Notes: generated by a model not told the origin, from the letters alone. 5,184 bases of DNA from an archaeon (GCA_020053615.1 JAGVMW010000045.1:1-5184); one strand, 5' to 3'; counted from the first letter of the stretch, positions 1-4,970 are shown. Numbers and translations: made by a program.

Positions 1-18
1 CCAATTAAGGACAAGTTC

Positions 19-49
19 TCTTGTTTGTAGGTTAATCATACAAACAAGA
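19..49. repeat. Inverted repeat, 11-bp perfect arms
   Basis: The arms TCTTGTTTGTA (19-29) and TACAAACAAGA (39-49) are exact reverse complements around a 9-base centre (30-38). After one C/A mismatch the pairing can extend by about three more pairs (15-17 with 51-53, one of them G-T). It lies upstream of the broken DinD-like gene and about 10 bases before a TATA-like stretch (61-69). It could be an operator, an RNA hairpin at the end of an upstream gene, or a relic of an element end. No T-run follows directly, which argues against a simple bacterial-style terminator. The function is unknown. Confidence 0.6.
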
Positions 50-96
50 AAGCACAGCTAATATATAAATTATGCGTTACTTATGTCTTATACTAA

Positions 97-426
97 ACTG
101 CAGAAATATCTAAAGCTACATTTGGCATGACTCCCGGCGAATACAAAGAATTCAAAGGACTAAAAAAAGAGAACTTACGCGACCACATGAACGATTTAGA
201 GTTGATTTTTACAATGCTTGGTGAAGCATCCACTACAAAAATTGCCAGAAACAAAGATGCTCAAGGGTTTGTCGAAAACAAAGAAGCTGCTAAAGAAGGC
301 GGAATAGTTGCAAGAGTAGCAAGAAGAGAACTTGAGCAAAGAAGCGGTGAAAAAGTATCCGTTCCTGAGAATTATCTTTCTGCATCTGAAAAGAAGAAAA
401 AGTTAGAAGATAAGAGTAAGAAATAA
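97..426 (+). pseudogene. C-terminal remnant of a DinD/Bro-N-like protein
   Basis: The reading frame from 97 encodes about 110 residues and ends at TAA 424-426. Its conserved blocks (AEISKATFGMTPGEYK, LRDHMNDLELIFTMLGEAST, then DAQGF, ENK-AAKEGG and ARRELE) match, from memory, the C-terminal part of proteins annotated as DNA-damage-inducible protein D or Bro-N/antirepressor-like. These are commonly about 270 residues long, so roughly the first 160 are missing. Family-like sequence continues upstream of the first ATG (127) back to an in-frame TAA at 94-96, and the other two frames before it show no recognisable N-terminal half. This suggests a 5' deletion rather than a short native gene. A start at ATG 127 would still give a 99-residue protein, and a TATA-like stretch at 61-69 could transcribe it, so a shortened product cannot be excluded. 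The lysine-rich end looks like a natural C-terminus. These proteins are frequent in phages and accessory islands, and their biochemical role is not well defined. Confidence 0.7.
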
Positions 427-470
427 CGGAACTCTCCCTTGAGGACGTTCTGCACGCAATCCCCCATATC

Positions 471-480
471 TTTTTATAAT
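471..480 (+). promoter_or_regulatory. Leaderless-type archaeal promoter (TATA box)
   Basis: TTTTTATAAT lies with its centre about 25-26 bases before the ATG at 501, the distance at which archaeal TBP/TFB promoters start transcription. Initiation would therefore fall on or next to that ATG, as in a leaderless gene. The gene it now serves is only a pelota stub, so this is probably the ancestral pelota promoter, left in place when the gene body was separated from it. Transcripts from it could still run on into the nuclease gene and the intact pelota. Confidence 0.6.
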
Positions 481-500
481 CATTCAATTTCTACTGCTTT

Positions 501-560
501 ATGCGCACCTTACACCAAGGTTTCCGCAAAGGAACAGTTGAACTTAATGTGGATAGCCCA
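501..560 (+). pseudogene. Truncated pelota 5' end (duplicate of the start of the intact gene)
   Basis: The first 19 codons read MRTLHQGFRKGTVELNVDS, against MRILHQELRKGTVELKVDD at the start of the intact pelota at 1764. By hand count 46 of 57 bases and 14 of 19 residues agree, including an uninterrupted 20-base match (528-547 with 1791-1810). Similarity starts at the ATG: the bases before the two ATGs are unrelated. It stops by about codon 20, after which the frame continues into unrelated YhcG-like sequence. The copy is old or came from a different pelota allele, since it is not identical to the intact one. It retains a well-placed TATA box upstream, unlike the intact gene. It cannot encode any Pelota function. 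Confidence 0.8.
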
Positions 561-659
561 AAACTCCAGCCACTGGTTGGAGAAATTAGCTGGGCGAAAA
601 ACTTGATAATTATGAGTAGATGCAAAGATGATTTAGGGCGGGAGTTTAATGGAAAATGA
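561..659 (+). pseudogene. Fragment of a YhcG/DUF1016 N-terminal domain fused in frame to the pelota stub
   Basis: Continuing the frame of the pelota stub, codons 21-52 include LVGEISWAKNLIIMSRCKDD followed by L-REF, and end at TGA 657-659. This resembles the conserved block of the DUF1016 N-terminal (helical, DNA-binding) domain. In the neighbouring intact gene the corresponding block is AELSWSHYVDIL, then ERSFY (residues about 103-125 from ATG 700). The two are clearly different subfamily members, so the fragment is not a recent duplicate of that gene. Only about 30 codons survive, and the nuclease domain is absent. The in-frame junction with the pelota start gives a 52-codon chimeric ORF (501-659). 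Whether it is translated is unknown. Chance preservation of the frame is plausible for so short a stretch. Confidence 0.7.
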
Positions 660-699
660 AAACTCTCAATCACCGTAAGCGGTGGGATATCACAAACAA

Positions 700-1710
700 A
701 TGACAACATCATCTGCAAAAATGGATTATTCTGTACTGATTAATTCAATCGGTTCTTTATTAGAACAAGGCAGAAAACAGGCCCACCAAGCGGTAAACCA
801 AATTCTTATCAGCACATATTGGCAGATCGGAAAACAAATTGTTGAATATGAGCAGCATGGAGAAGAAAAAGCGGAATATGGTTCAGCATTATTAGACAAT
901 CTCTCCCGAGACTTAAAATTAAAGTATGGGAAAGGTTTTAGCAGGAGAAATATCCTAGATATGAGGCGGTTCTATCAGTCTTACCCAAAATGGCAGACAG
1001 TGTCTGCCGAATTGAGCTGGAGCCATTATGTTGATATTTTAAGCATAGATGAGCCTTTGGAGAGGTCATTTTATGAAAAGCAGTGCATTACTGAACGATG
1101 GTCGGTTAGAGAATTGTCAAGACAGATGAGTTCAGCTCTATTTCATAGGATTGCATTAAGCAAAGACAAGAAAGGAGTTATTGAGCTTTCAAAGAAAGGG
1201 CAGCTTATTAAAAAGCACGAGGATATAATAAAAGATCCATATGTTTTGGAATTTCTAAAGATTCCTGAATCCCATCAATATACAGAGAAAGAATTAGAGC
1301 AAAGATTGATTGATAATCTTCAGATGTTCTTATTGGAACTGGGAAAAGGATTTACTTTTGTAGCAAGACAGAAAAGGATTAGTTTAGGAAATACTCACTA
1401 TTATGTTGATTTAGTGTTTTATCATAGAATCTTAAGATGTTTTGTTCTTATTGACCTCAAGCTTGGGAAAGCGACTCATCAAGATATAGGTCAGATGAAT
1501 TTATATCTCAATTATTTTAAGAAGGAAGAAAATACGCCAGAGGATAACGAGCCCATTGGTATTGTATTATCTGCATTCAAAAATGAGGTTGATGTTGAAT
1601 TTGCGCTCGGAGGTATAATCAACAAATTATTTGTTTCAAAATATCAATTATATCTCCCAGACAAGAAAGAATTAGAAAACAAACTCCGAGAGGCGTTAAA
1701 AGATGATTAA
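700..1710 (+). CDS. YhcG-type PD-(D/E)XK nuclease family protein (DUF1016)
   Basis: A 336-residue protein from ATG 700, a normal length for this family. The N-terminal half (about 8-150) is the helical DUF1016 domain, with STYWQIGKQIVEYEQ, YG-GFSRRNILDMRRFY and AELSWSHY blocks. The C-terminal half (about 175-325) is a PD-(D/E)XK nuclease fold. YYVDLVFYH supplies Asp237, LIDLKLGK supplies Asp252 and Lys254, and QDIGQMNLYLNYF supplies the helix with Gln265. All expected catalytic residues seem present, so the enzyme is probably active. GTG 682 gives six more residues, but the GGTG at 681-684 (within GGTGGG, 681-686) fits better as a ribosome binding site for ATG 700. ATG 721 is a third option. 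Family members occur in phages, near type I restriction loci and in accessory islands. A DNA-cleaving or DNA-repair/defence role is inferred from the fold, and the substrate is unknown. Its stop overlaps the next small frame (1703-1762), and pelota follows. No clear TATA box is seen directly upstream. Confidence 0.88.
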   Translation: MTTSSAKMDYSVLINSIGSLLEQGRKQAHQAVNQILISTYWQIGKQIVEYEQHGEEKAEYGSALLDNLSRDLKLKYGKGFSRRNILDMRRFYQSYPKWQTVSAELSWSHYVDILSIDEPLERSFYEKQCITERWSVRELSRQMSSALFHRIALSKDKKGVIELSKKGQLIKKHEDIIKDPYVLEFLKIPESHQYTEKELEQRLIDNLQMFLLELGKGFTFVARQKRISLGNTHYYVDLVFYHRILRCFVLIDLKLGKATHQDIGQMNLYLNYFKKEENTPEDNEPIGIVLSAFKNEVDVEFALGGIINKLFVSKYQLYLPDKKELENKLREALKDD

Positions 1711-1762
1711 TCAATTGATTAGCCAGCTAAAAGAGCATTTGCCATTTGAAGTAAAATATTAA
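1703..1762 (+). CDS. 19-codon ORF bridging the nuclease gene and pelota (possible truncated gene start)
   Basis: ATG 1703 lies inside the last codons of the nuclease gene (ATGATTAA, start and stop overlapping by 8 bases). The frame encodes MINQLISQLKEHLPFEVKY and stops with TAA 1760-1762, one base before the pelota ATG at 1764. An overlap of this kind is typical of genuinely co-translated neighbours, so this may be the surviving start of a former downstream partner of the nuclease, cut where pelota begins. It could now act as a coupling leader, letting ribosomes that finish the nuclease re-initiate and reach pelota. I do not recognise the peptide. A frame of this length can arise by chance, so translation is unproven. 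Confidence 0.35.
   Translation: MINQLISQLKEHLPFEVKY
1708..1721. repeat. 14-bp perfect palindrome at the end of the nuclease gene
   Basis: TAATCAATTGATTA reads the same on both strands and covers the nuclease stop codon. It sits 42 bases before the pelota start. It could be a regulator site, a recombination-target relic or a chance AT-rich palindrome. No second copy was seen in the window, although a TTAATCA half-site also occurs at 32-38. Confidence 0.4.
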
Positions 1763-1763
1763 A

Positions 1764-2819
1764 ATGAGAATCTTACACCAAGAGCTCCGTAAAGGAACAG
1801 TTGAACTTAAAGTGGACGACACGGAAGATTTGTGGTATTTAAGCCATCTAATCGACCAGGGAGATTTAGTTAGAGGCAAGACTACCCGCAAAGTTAAAAT
1901 TGGCGATTCCGAAAATACAAAAATCGTAAAGAAAGTTATGACCGTAACCGTAGAAGCAGAAGACATTGACTTCAGCGCTGATGGAATTGAATTAAGGATC
2001 AATGGAAAAGTACAAGAAGCTCCGGAAGATGTTCCGCATGGAAGCTATCATGCCATTTCATTAGAATTGGGAACAGAATTCACGTTACAAAAGAAAAATT
2101 GGCTGGAATATCAAAAGAATAAATTAAAAGAAGCTACTGAAAAGAAAGCCACGTACTTATTATGTTTATTCGATCGTGAAGAAGCGTTGTTTGCTTTAAC
2201 TAAAAAATCAGGTTATGAAGTTTTAACTCGAATCAAAGGAGAAGTTCCTAAAAAAAGTAAAGATGATTCCATCAAGAAAGACTTCTATGCGGAAATTCTT
2301 AAACTACTAGATGAATATGCTTCCAGATACAAACCAGAAAATGTTATCATCGCTTCTCCCGCGTTCTATAAAGAAGATTTGTTCAAAAGAATATCTAATC
2401 CACAACTGAAAGAAAAAATTGTTCTAGCTACCTGCTCAGATGTGGAAGAAACTTCTCTAGATGAAGTAGTAAAGCGTCCGGAACTAGCTCCATTATTAAA
2501 ATCATCACGTATGCGCAAAGAAAAAATGGTAGTAGATGAACTACTTACAGAAATCAACAAAAATAACTTAGCGGTTTACGGTTGGAAAGAAACGCAGGAA
2601 GCAGTGCAAGCTGGAGCAGTAAATAAACTCTTACTCACCGATGAATTTATTAAGAAAAAGCGCGATTCAGGAAGTTATATTGAAGTAGATGAGCTGATGA
2701 AAACAGTTGATTCTGCTAAAGGTGAAGTTCATATCATCTCTGCTGAGCAGGAAAGCGGCAAGAAATTGAATGGATTGGGCGGAATTGCAGCGATATTGCG
2801 GTATAAATCATGGAAGTAA
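1764..2819 (+). CDS. pelA: Archaeal Pelota (Dom34 family) mRNA surveillance / ribosome rescue factor
   Basis: A 351-residue protein of the usual archaeal Pelota length. Pelota, an eRF1 relative, enters the empty A site of stalled ribosomes with aEF1A-GTP, and ABCE1 then splits the subunits. Domain 1 (about 1-130, Sm-like fold) opens with MRILHQELRKG and includes SYHAISLELGTEF (94-106). Domain 2 (about 131-262) has the YLLCLFDREEALFAL strand, the basic loop after RIKGEVPKKSK (156-166) and KPENVIIASPAFYKEDL (190-206). There is no GGQ motif, as expected, so it does not hydrolyse peptidyl-tRNA. Domain 3 (about 263-351, L7Ae-like) has LAVYGWKETQEAV (269-281) and ends with LNGLGGIAAILRYK (335-348). 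The gene is intact. The region 25 bases before its ATG (about 1732-1745) has only a weak TATA candidate (CTAAAAG, 1728-1734) and no convincing ribosome binding site. A better-placed promoter precedes the truncated duplicate at 501, so expression may depend on read-through from upstream. Confidence 0.95.
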   Translation: MRILHQELRKGTVELKVDDTEDLWYLSHLIDQGDLVRGKTTRKVKIGDSENTKIVKKVMTVTVEAEDIDFSADGIELRINGKVQEAPEDVPHGSYHAISLELGTEFTLQKKNWLEYQKNKLKEATEKKATYLLCLFDREEALFALTKKSGYEVLTRIKGEVPKKSKDDSIKKDFYAEILKLLDEYASRYKPENVIIASPAFYKEDLFKRISNPQLKEKIVLATCSDVEETSLDEVVKRPELAPLLKSSRMRKEKMVVDELLTEINKNNLAVYGWKETQEAVQAGAVNKLLLTDEFIKKKRDSGSYIEVDELMKTVDSAKGEVHIISAEQESGKKLNGLGGIAAILRYKSWK

Positions 2820-2834
2820 TAACATCACTTCCAT
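2810..2834 (+). terminator. Hairpin over the pelota stop codon (possible 3' end signal)
   Basis: ATGGAAGT (2810-2817) and ACTTCCAT (2827-2834) are exact reverse complements with a 9-base loop that contains most of the TAA stop. Only short T stretches follow (TTT at 2834-2836, TTTT at 2843-2846). It could mark or stabilise the 3' end of the pelota transcript. As a terminator it is weak by either bacterial or archaeal standards. Confidence 0.35.
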
Positions 2835-2840
2835 TTAATC

Positions 2841-2868
2841 GGTTTTCGTGGGTATATAATGTAAAACC
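2841..2868 (+). promoter_or_regulatory. TATA box flanked by a short inverted repeat, upstream of the trmB-like gene
   Basis: TATATAAT (2853-2860) is a good archaeal TATA box and would start transcription near 2880-2886, leaving a leader of about 65 bases before the ATG at 2950. GGTTTT (2841-2846) and AAAACC (2863-2868) are reverse complements on either side of it, which could be an operator that blocks TBP binding, perhaps by the TrmB-like protein itself. A second AT-rich candidate, TTTAAATTA (2917-2925), would place the start too close to the ribosome binding site. Confidence 0.45.
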
Positions 2869-2932
2869 ACAACCTTTTAATAGTAGTGCTGTTTATTGAG
2901 AGAGTAGTAACAAAAGTTTAAATTAAAAAGAA

Positions 2933-2946
2933 GGGGTGTGTGAGGT
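2933..2946 (+). promoter_or_regulatory. Ribosome binding site of the trmB-like gene
   Basis: GGGGTG (2933-2938, 11 bases before the ATG at 2950) and GAGGT (2942-2946, only 3 bases before it) both match parts of the archaeal GGAGGTGATC consensus. The first has the more normal spacing. Together they support ATG 2950 as the start. Confidence 0.5.
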
Positions 2947-2949
2947 AAA

Positions 2950-3744
2950 ATGATAGTAAAAGAAGAGCTATTAAGCAAATTGCGCAGGTACTTTGACATT
3001 AACTTGTACGAAGTAAAGCTATGGACTGCTCTGTTAAGCAGGGGAGTTTCTACCGCCGGAGAATTGTCTGATATTGCTGACGTTCCCCGTTCTAGAAGTT
3101 ATGATGTTCTAGAAACTTTAGAAAAGAAAGGCTTTGTAGTGATGAAATTAGGCAAGCCCATCAAATATATTGCTATTCCACCTAATGAAGTCGTGGAAAG
3201 AGTAAAGAAAACTATGCACGTGGATTCTTTAGAAAAAATTAAACGCTTGGAAACCATCAAAGGTTCTCCTTTATTAGGTGAATTAGAATCATTGCATACT
3301 AATGGAATTTCTTTAGTTGATCCTTCTGAAATCAGCGGATGTGTAAGAGGAAGAAATAACGTTTACAACCATTTGGAACTATTAATGAAAGAAGCTAAGA
3401 CCAGTATAAACATTATGACTACTGAGAAAGGCTTTGCCCGAAAAGCAGAAGCATTACTTCCTGCTTTTGAAAAAGCAGCTAAGAGAGGAGTAAAGATTAA
3501 GATAGCTGCTCCTATCGGCAAAGAAAACAAGAAGTTTGTAGATGCTTTGAAAGGGATTGCCGAAGTTAAGCACAATACTAAAGTAGATTCCCGTTTTGTC
3601 ACTGTAGATGGTAAAGATACTGTAGTTATGACTTTGAATGATGATGCAGTACATCCATCATACGACTTGGGGATCTGGATGAAAGCGCCTTACTTCGCTA
3701 GTTCCATGGACGCCATGTTTAACCACGTGTGGGCGATGAAGTAA
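2950..3744 (+). CDS. TrmB-family transcriptional regulator
   Basis: A 264-residue protein with the standard two-part TrmB architecture. Residues about 8-85 form a winged helix-turn-helix: YEVKLWTALLSRGVSTAGELSDIADVPRSRSYDVLETLEKKGFV carries the recognition helix, followed by the wing and the KPIKYIAIPP segment. A charged linker (about 85-135) leads into a C-terminal domain (about 136-264) resembling the phospholipase-D-like effector domain of many TrmB proteins (INIMTTEKGF, AKRGVKIKIAAPIG, SRFVTVDGKDTVVM, GIWMKAPYFASSM). The HxK(x4)D catalytic motif is absent, so this domain probably senses a ligand. TrmB proteins mostly regulate sugar uptake and central carbon genes in archaea. The ligand and targets of this one cannot be read from the sequence, and no transporter or sugar gene is adjacent. 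The gene has its own TATA box and ribosome binding site and ends in a T-rich tract, so it appears to be monocistronic. Confidence 0.9.
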   Translation: MIVKEELLSKLRRYFDINLYEVKLWTALLSRGVSTAGELSDIADVPRSRSYDVLETLEKKGFVVMKLGKPIKYIAIPPNEVVERVKKTMHVDSLEKIKRLETIKGSPLLGELESLHTNGISLVDPSEISGCVRGRNNVYNHLELLMKEAKTSINIMTTEKGFARKAEALLPAFEKAAKRGVKIKIAAPIGKENKKFVDALKGIAEVKHNTKVDSRFVTVDGKDTVVMTLNDDAVHPSYDLGIWMKAPYFASSMDAMFNHVWAMK

Positions 3745-3747
3745 GAG

Positions 3748-3780
3748 TTTTTATTTATTTATTATTATTTTTTATTTCTT
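3748..3780 (+). terminator. T-rich archaeal terminator after the trmB-like gene
   Basis: Starting three bases after the trmB-like stop codon, the + strand is almost all T with scattered A, including runs of five and six T, and has no stable stem. This is the usual form of archaeal RNA polymerase termination signals. The converging TraB-like gene ends at 3788. On its own strand this tract reads as A-rich, so it would not serve that gene. Confidence 0.65.
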
Positions 3781-3787
3781 AGTTTCT

Positions 3788-4471
3788 TTAAATCACATCC
3801 ACCTTCAACAACAATTCTTCCATCCCTTCTTTATGTCCTGCTCCTACCACCACTAGAATCTTCTTATTTGGTTTTTCCCGCAGTAATTTTATGATTTTAT
3901 TCACCATATACTTGTTTCTATCTTCTACTAAAGTCTTATACACGTTCGGGTAACGTTCTTTCAACTGCTTCATCATTACTGCGATTAACTTCTTCTCCGG
4001 AACTTTAGTCAAGTCAAAATCTTCCAATCCGGCTTCCTTGAGCTGGCGTTTGGGAAACAGAAGTCCTTTGATAATATCTCCCAAAAAGCGGAACTTCTCT
4101 CTCCATGTTAAATTTTTGGAAAAATTCTTCAGCGTTACTTTAATCGGCTGGTCTATCAAAGCAATGGGAATCTTGTTCTTCTGGGCTTCCTCTAACGCAG
4201 TTTTCATTTCCGTTCCGGGAGATACGCCCACCATTTTACCCAGCTTTTGCTGTAGAATTTGTCCAATTTTAGCAAAAATGAAGCCCTTTACTCCAATATG
4301 AAGTATGTCTTTTAGGGAAAGCTTGGTTTTTTCTCCATGTATCAGCACATAAGCTCGTTCTGCATCTAGTTCTACGGCCACAATATCCGGCTTTTGAAGC
4401 AGAATGGCTTCTTTTATCTCCCGAATGCTCTGCTTGGAGATGTGCGAAGTGCCTATAATATGTACGCTCAT
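3788..4471 (-). CDS. TraB/PrgY family protein (short, no C-terminal membrane domain)
   Basis: With the start chosen here (ATG at 4471 on the minus strand) the protein has 227 residues. Family hallmarks are in order: VHIIGTSHIS (3-12, the GTSH motif), DIVAVELDAERA (29-40, the ELD-x-ER motif), LGKMVGVSPGTEMKTALEEA (77-96), IALIDQPIKVTLK (103-115) and VEDRNKYMVNKI with VVVGAGHKEGM (182-193, 207-217). These conserved Glu, Asp, Arg and His residues form the presumed metal-binding active site shared with the TIKI/EreA-like fold. PrgY in enterococci limits pheromone activity; the role of archaeal members is unknown, though a metalloprotease-like activity has been proposed. Many archaeal homologues carry a C-terminal membrane domain after GAGH; this one stops 15 residues after the GAGH motif, so it is likely cytosolic. 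The frame is open back to an ATG at 4540, but conserved sequence begins at the chosen start and a TATA box at 4495-4503 would start transcription near 4473. ATG 4477 is the close alternative. Confidence 0.87.
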   Translation of the reverse strand: MSVHIIGTSHISKQSIREIKEAILLQKPDIVAVELDAERAYVLIHGEKTKLSLKDILHIGVKGFIFAKIGQILQQKLGKMVGVSPGTEMKTALEEAQKNKIPIALIDQPIKVTLKNFSKNLTWREKFRFLGDIIKGLLFPKRQLKEAGLEDFDLTKVPEKKLIAVMMKQLKERYPNVYKTLVEDRNKYMVNKIIKLLREKPNKKILVVVGAGHKEGMEELLLKVDVI

Positions 4472-4494
4472 ATTCATTCTGCATAACAGAAAAG

Positions 4495-4503
4495 TATTTA
4501 AAT
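4495..4503 (-). promoter_or_regulatory. TATA box of the TraB-like gene (leaderless)
   Basis: On the minus strand this reads ATTTAAATA, close to the archaeal TATA consensus. Its centre lies about 28 bases before ATG 4471 and 22 before ATG 4477. Transcription would begin at or within a few bases of these codons. This rules against the longer reading frame that starts at 4540, because the promoter would lie inside it. Confidence 0.6.
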
Positions 4504-4520
4504 CTAAGGGTTGTTTTCTG

Positions 4521-4598
4521 CTCATAATATCAAACGCCATAAATAATCATATAAAGATGGAGCAATTTAAGCCTAAATTGTGAGTTTGATATTACGAG
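4521..4598. repeat. Nested inverted repeats between the divergent TraB-like and PRC-barrel genes
   Basis: The outer arms are CTCATAATATCAAAC (4521-4535) and GTTTGATATTACGAG (4584-4598). They are reverse complements over 15 bases with a single mismatch, 11 of them continuous, separated by 48 bases. Inside lies a smaller perfect hairpin, CAATTTA (4563-4569) and TAAATTG (4574-4580), with a 4-base loop. The structure lies upstream of both divergent genes, so it could be a paired operator or, if transcribed, a structured leader for the PRC-barrel gene. A TATA-like ATATAAAG (4549-4556) lies between the outer arms. Confidence 0.6.
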
Positions 4599-4651
4599 AC
4601 GCGTATGTCAAGTATACCTAAATCGGTACATATTAAGCTAAAATTACAATA

Positions 4652-4660
4652 GAGGTGGTC
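4652..4660 (+). promoter_or_regulatory. Strong ribosome binding site of the PRC-barrel gene
   Basis: GAGGTGGTC matches the archaeal anti-Shine-Dalgarno partner GGAGGTGATC closely. The GGTG core ends 7 bases before ATG 4665, which supports that codon over the in-frame ATG at 4674. It also shows that the mRNA has a leader, unlike the TraB-like gene. The promoter is less clear: candidates are ATATAAAG (4549-4556) and GTATACCTAAA (4612-4622). Confidence 0.7.
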
Positions 4661-4664
4661 GATA

Positions 4665-4943
4665 ATGTTAAAAATGAAGCGAATATCTGAAGTTTATGAT
4701 TTAAGAGTGTTTACTGATGGCGGAGATTATTTCGGTGATGTGGAAGAATCCATCTTACAAGGCAATAGAGTATTCGGATGGAAAGTCAAAGCTACCAAAA
4801 ATTCTTTCTTGAGCAAAGTATTAGGAAGCGCTAAAGGAGTTATTGTTCCTCATCAATTAGTCAAAGCTATCGGCGACGTGTTAGTTATCTCCAAGAGCGC
4901 AGTTCCTACTGGAAGCGGAGACGAAGGAGAAGACAAAGAGTAA
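4665..4943 (+). CDS. Small PRC-barrel domain protein
   Basis: A 92-residue protein made of one PRC-barrel (about 3-80) and an acidic, glycine-rich tail (GSGDEGEDKE, 83-92). Features of the fold include MKRISEVYDLRVFTDGGDYFGDVEESIL (4-31), where a beta hairpin with the conserved Gly-Asp turn is visible, WKVKATK (39-45), then GAKGVIVPHQLV-like and AIGDVLVIS strands (54-76; here SAKGVIVPHQLV). Stand-alone PRC-barrel proteins of about 80-100 residues are widespread in archaea. Related domains occur in the photosynthetic reaction centre H subunit and the RNA-processing protein RimM, and archaeal versions have been linked to cell-division (CdpB-type) and RNA roles. Which applies here cannot be decided from sequence. 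There are no membrane segments or signal peptide. The start is fixed by a strong ribosome binding site. It is transcribed away from the TraB-like gene and followed by a doubtful 32-codon frame. Confidence 0.85.
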   Translation: MLKMKRISEVYDLRVFTDGGDYFGDVEESILQGNRVFGWKVKATKNSFLSKVLGSAKGVIVPHQLVKAIGDVLVISKSAVPTGSGDEGEDKE

Positions 4944-4970
4944 AAATTCCCAGCCGAGGAACTTTAACAC

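Noticed and set aside
491..718. 75-codon antisense frame across the chimeric stub
   Set aside because: The plus strand has clear homology in two segments; the antisense product shows none.
700..1710. Complete restriction-modification or toxin-antitoxin system around the nuclease
   Set aside because: No methyltransferase, specificity subunit or antitoxin gene is present; the only adjacent candidate is a 19-codon frame.
501..1820. Pelota duplication as direct repeats of a transposon or integrase att site
   Set aside because: The two copies are only about 81% identical, far from an exact target duplication, and no transposase or integrase gene is visible between them.
1727..2002. 91-codon antisense frame over the start of pelota
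   Set aside because: It is a shadow of the intact pelota gene; it has no recognisable domain or promoter.
3363..3654. Overlapping antisense frames inside the trmB-like gene
   Set aside because: They lie wholly within a well-supported TrmB coding region and their translations look random and hydrophobic.
4038..4301. 87-codon plus-strand frame inside the TraB-like gene
   Set aside because: It is the complement of strongly conserved TraB sequence on the other strand; no family features of its own.
4269..4484. 71-codon minus-strand frame starting next to the TraB-like promoter
   Set aside because: Its ATG lies upstream of the predicted transcription start (about 4473), and it is the +1/-1 shadow of the TraB N-terminus, which carries the conserved motifs.
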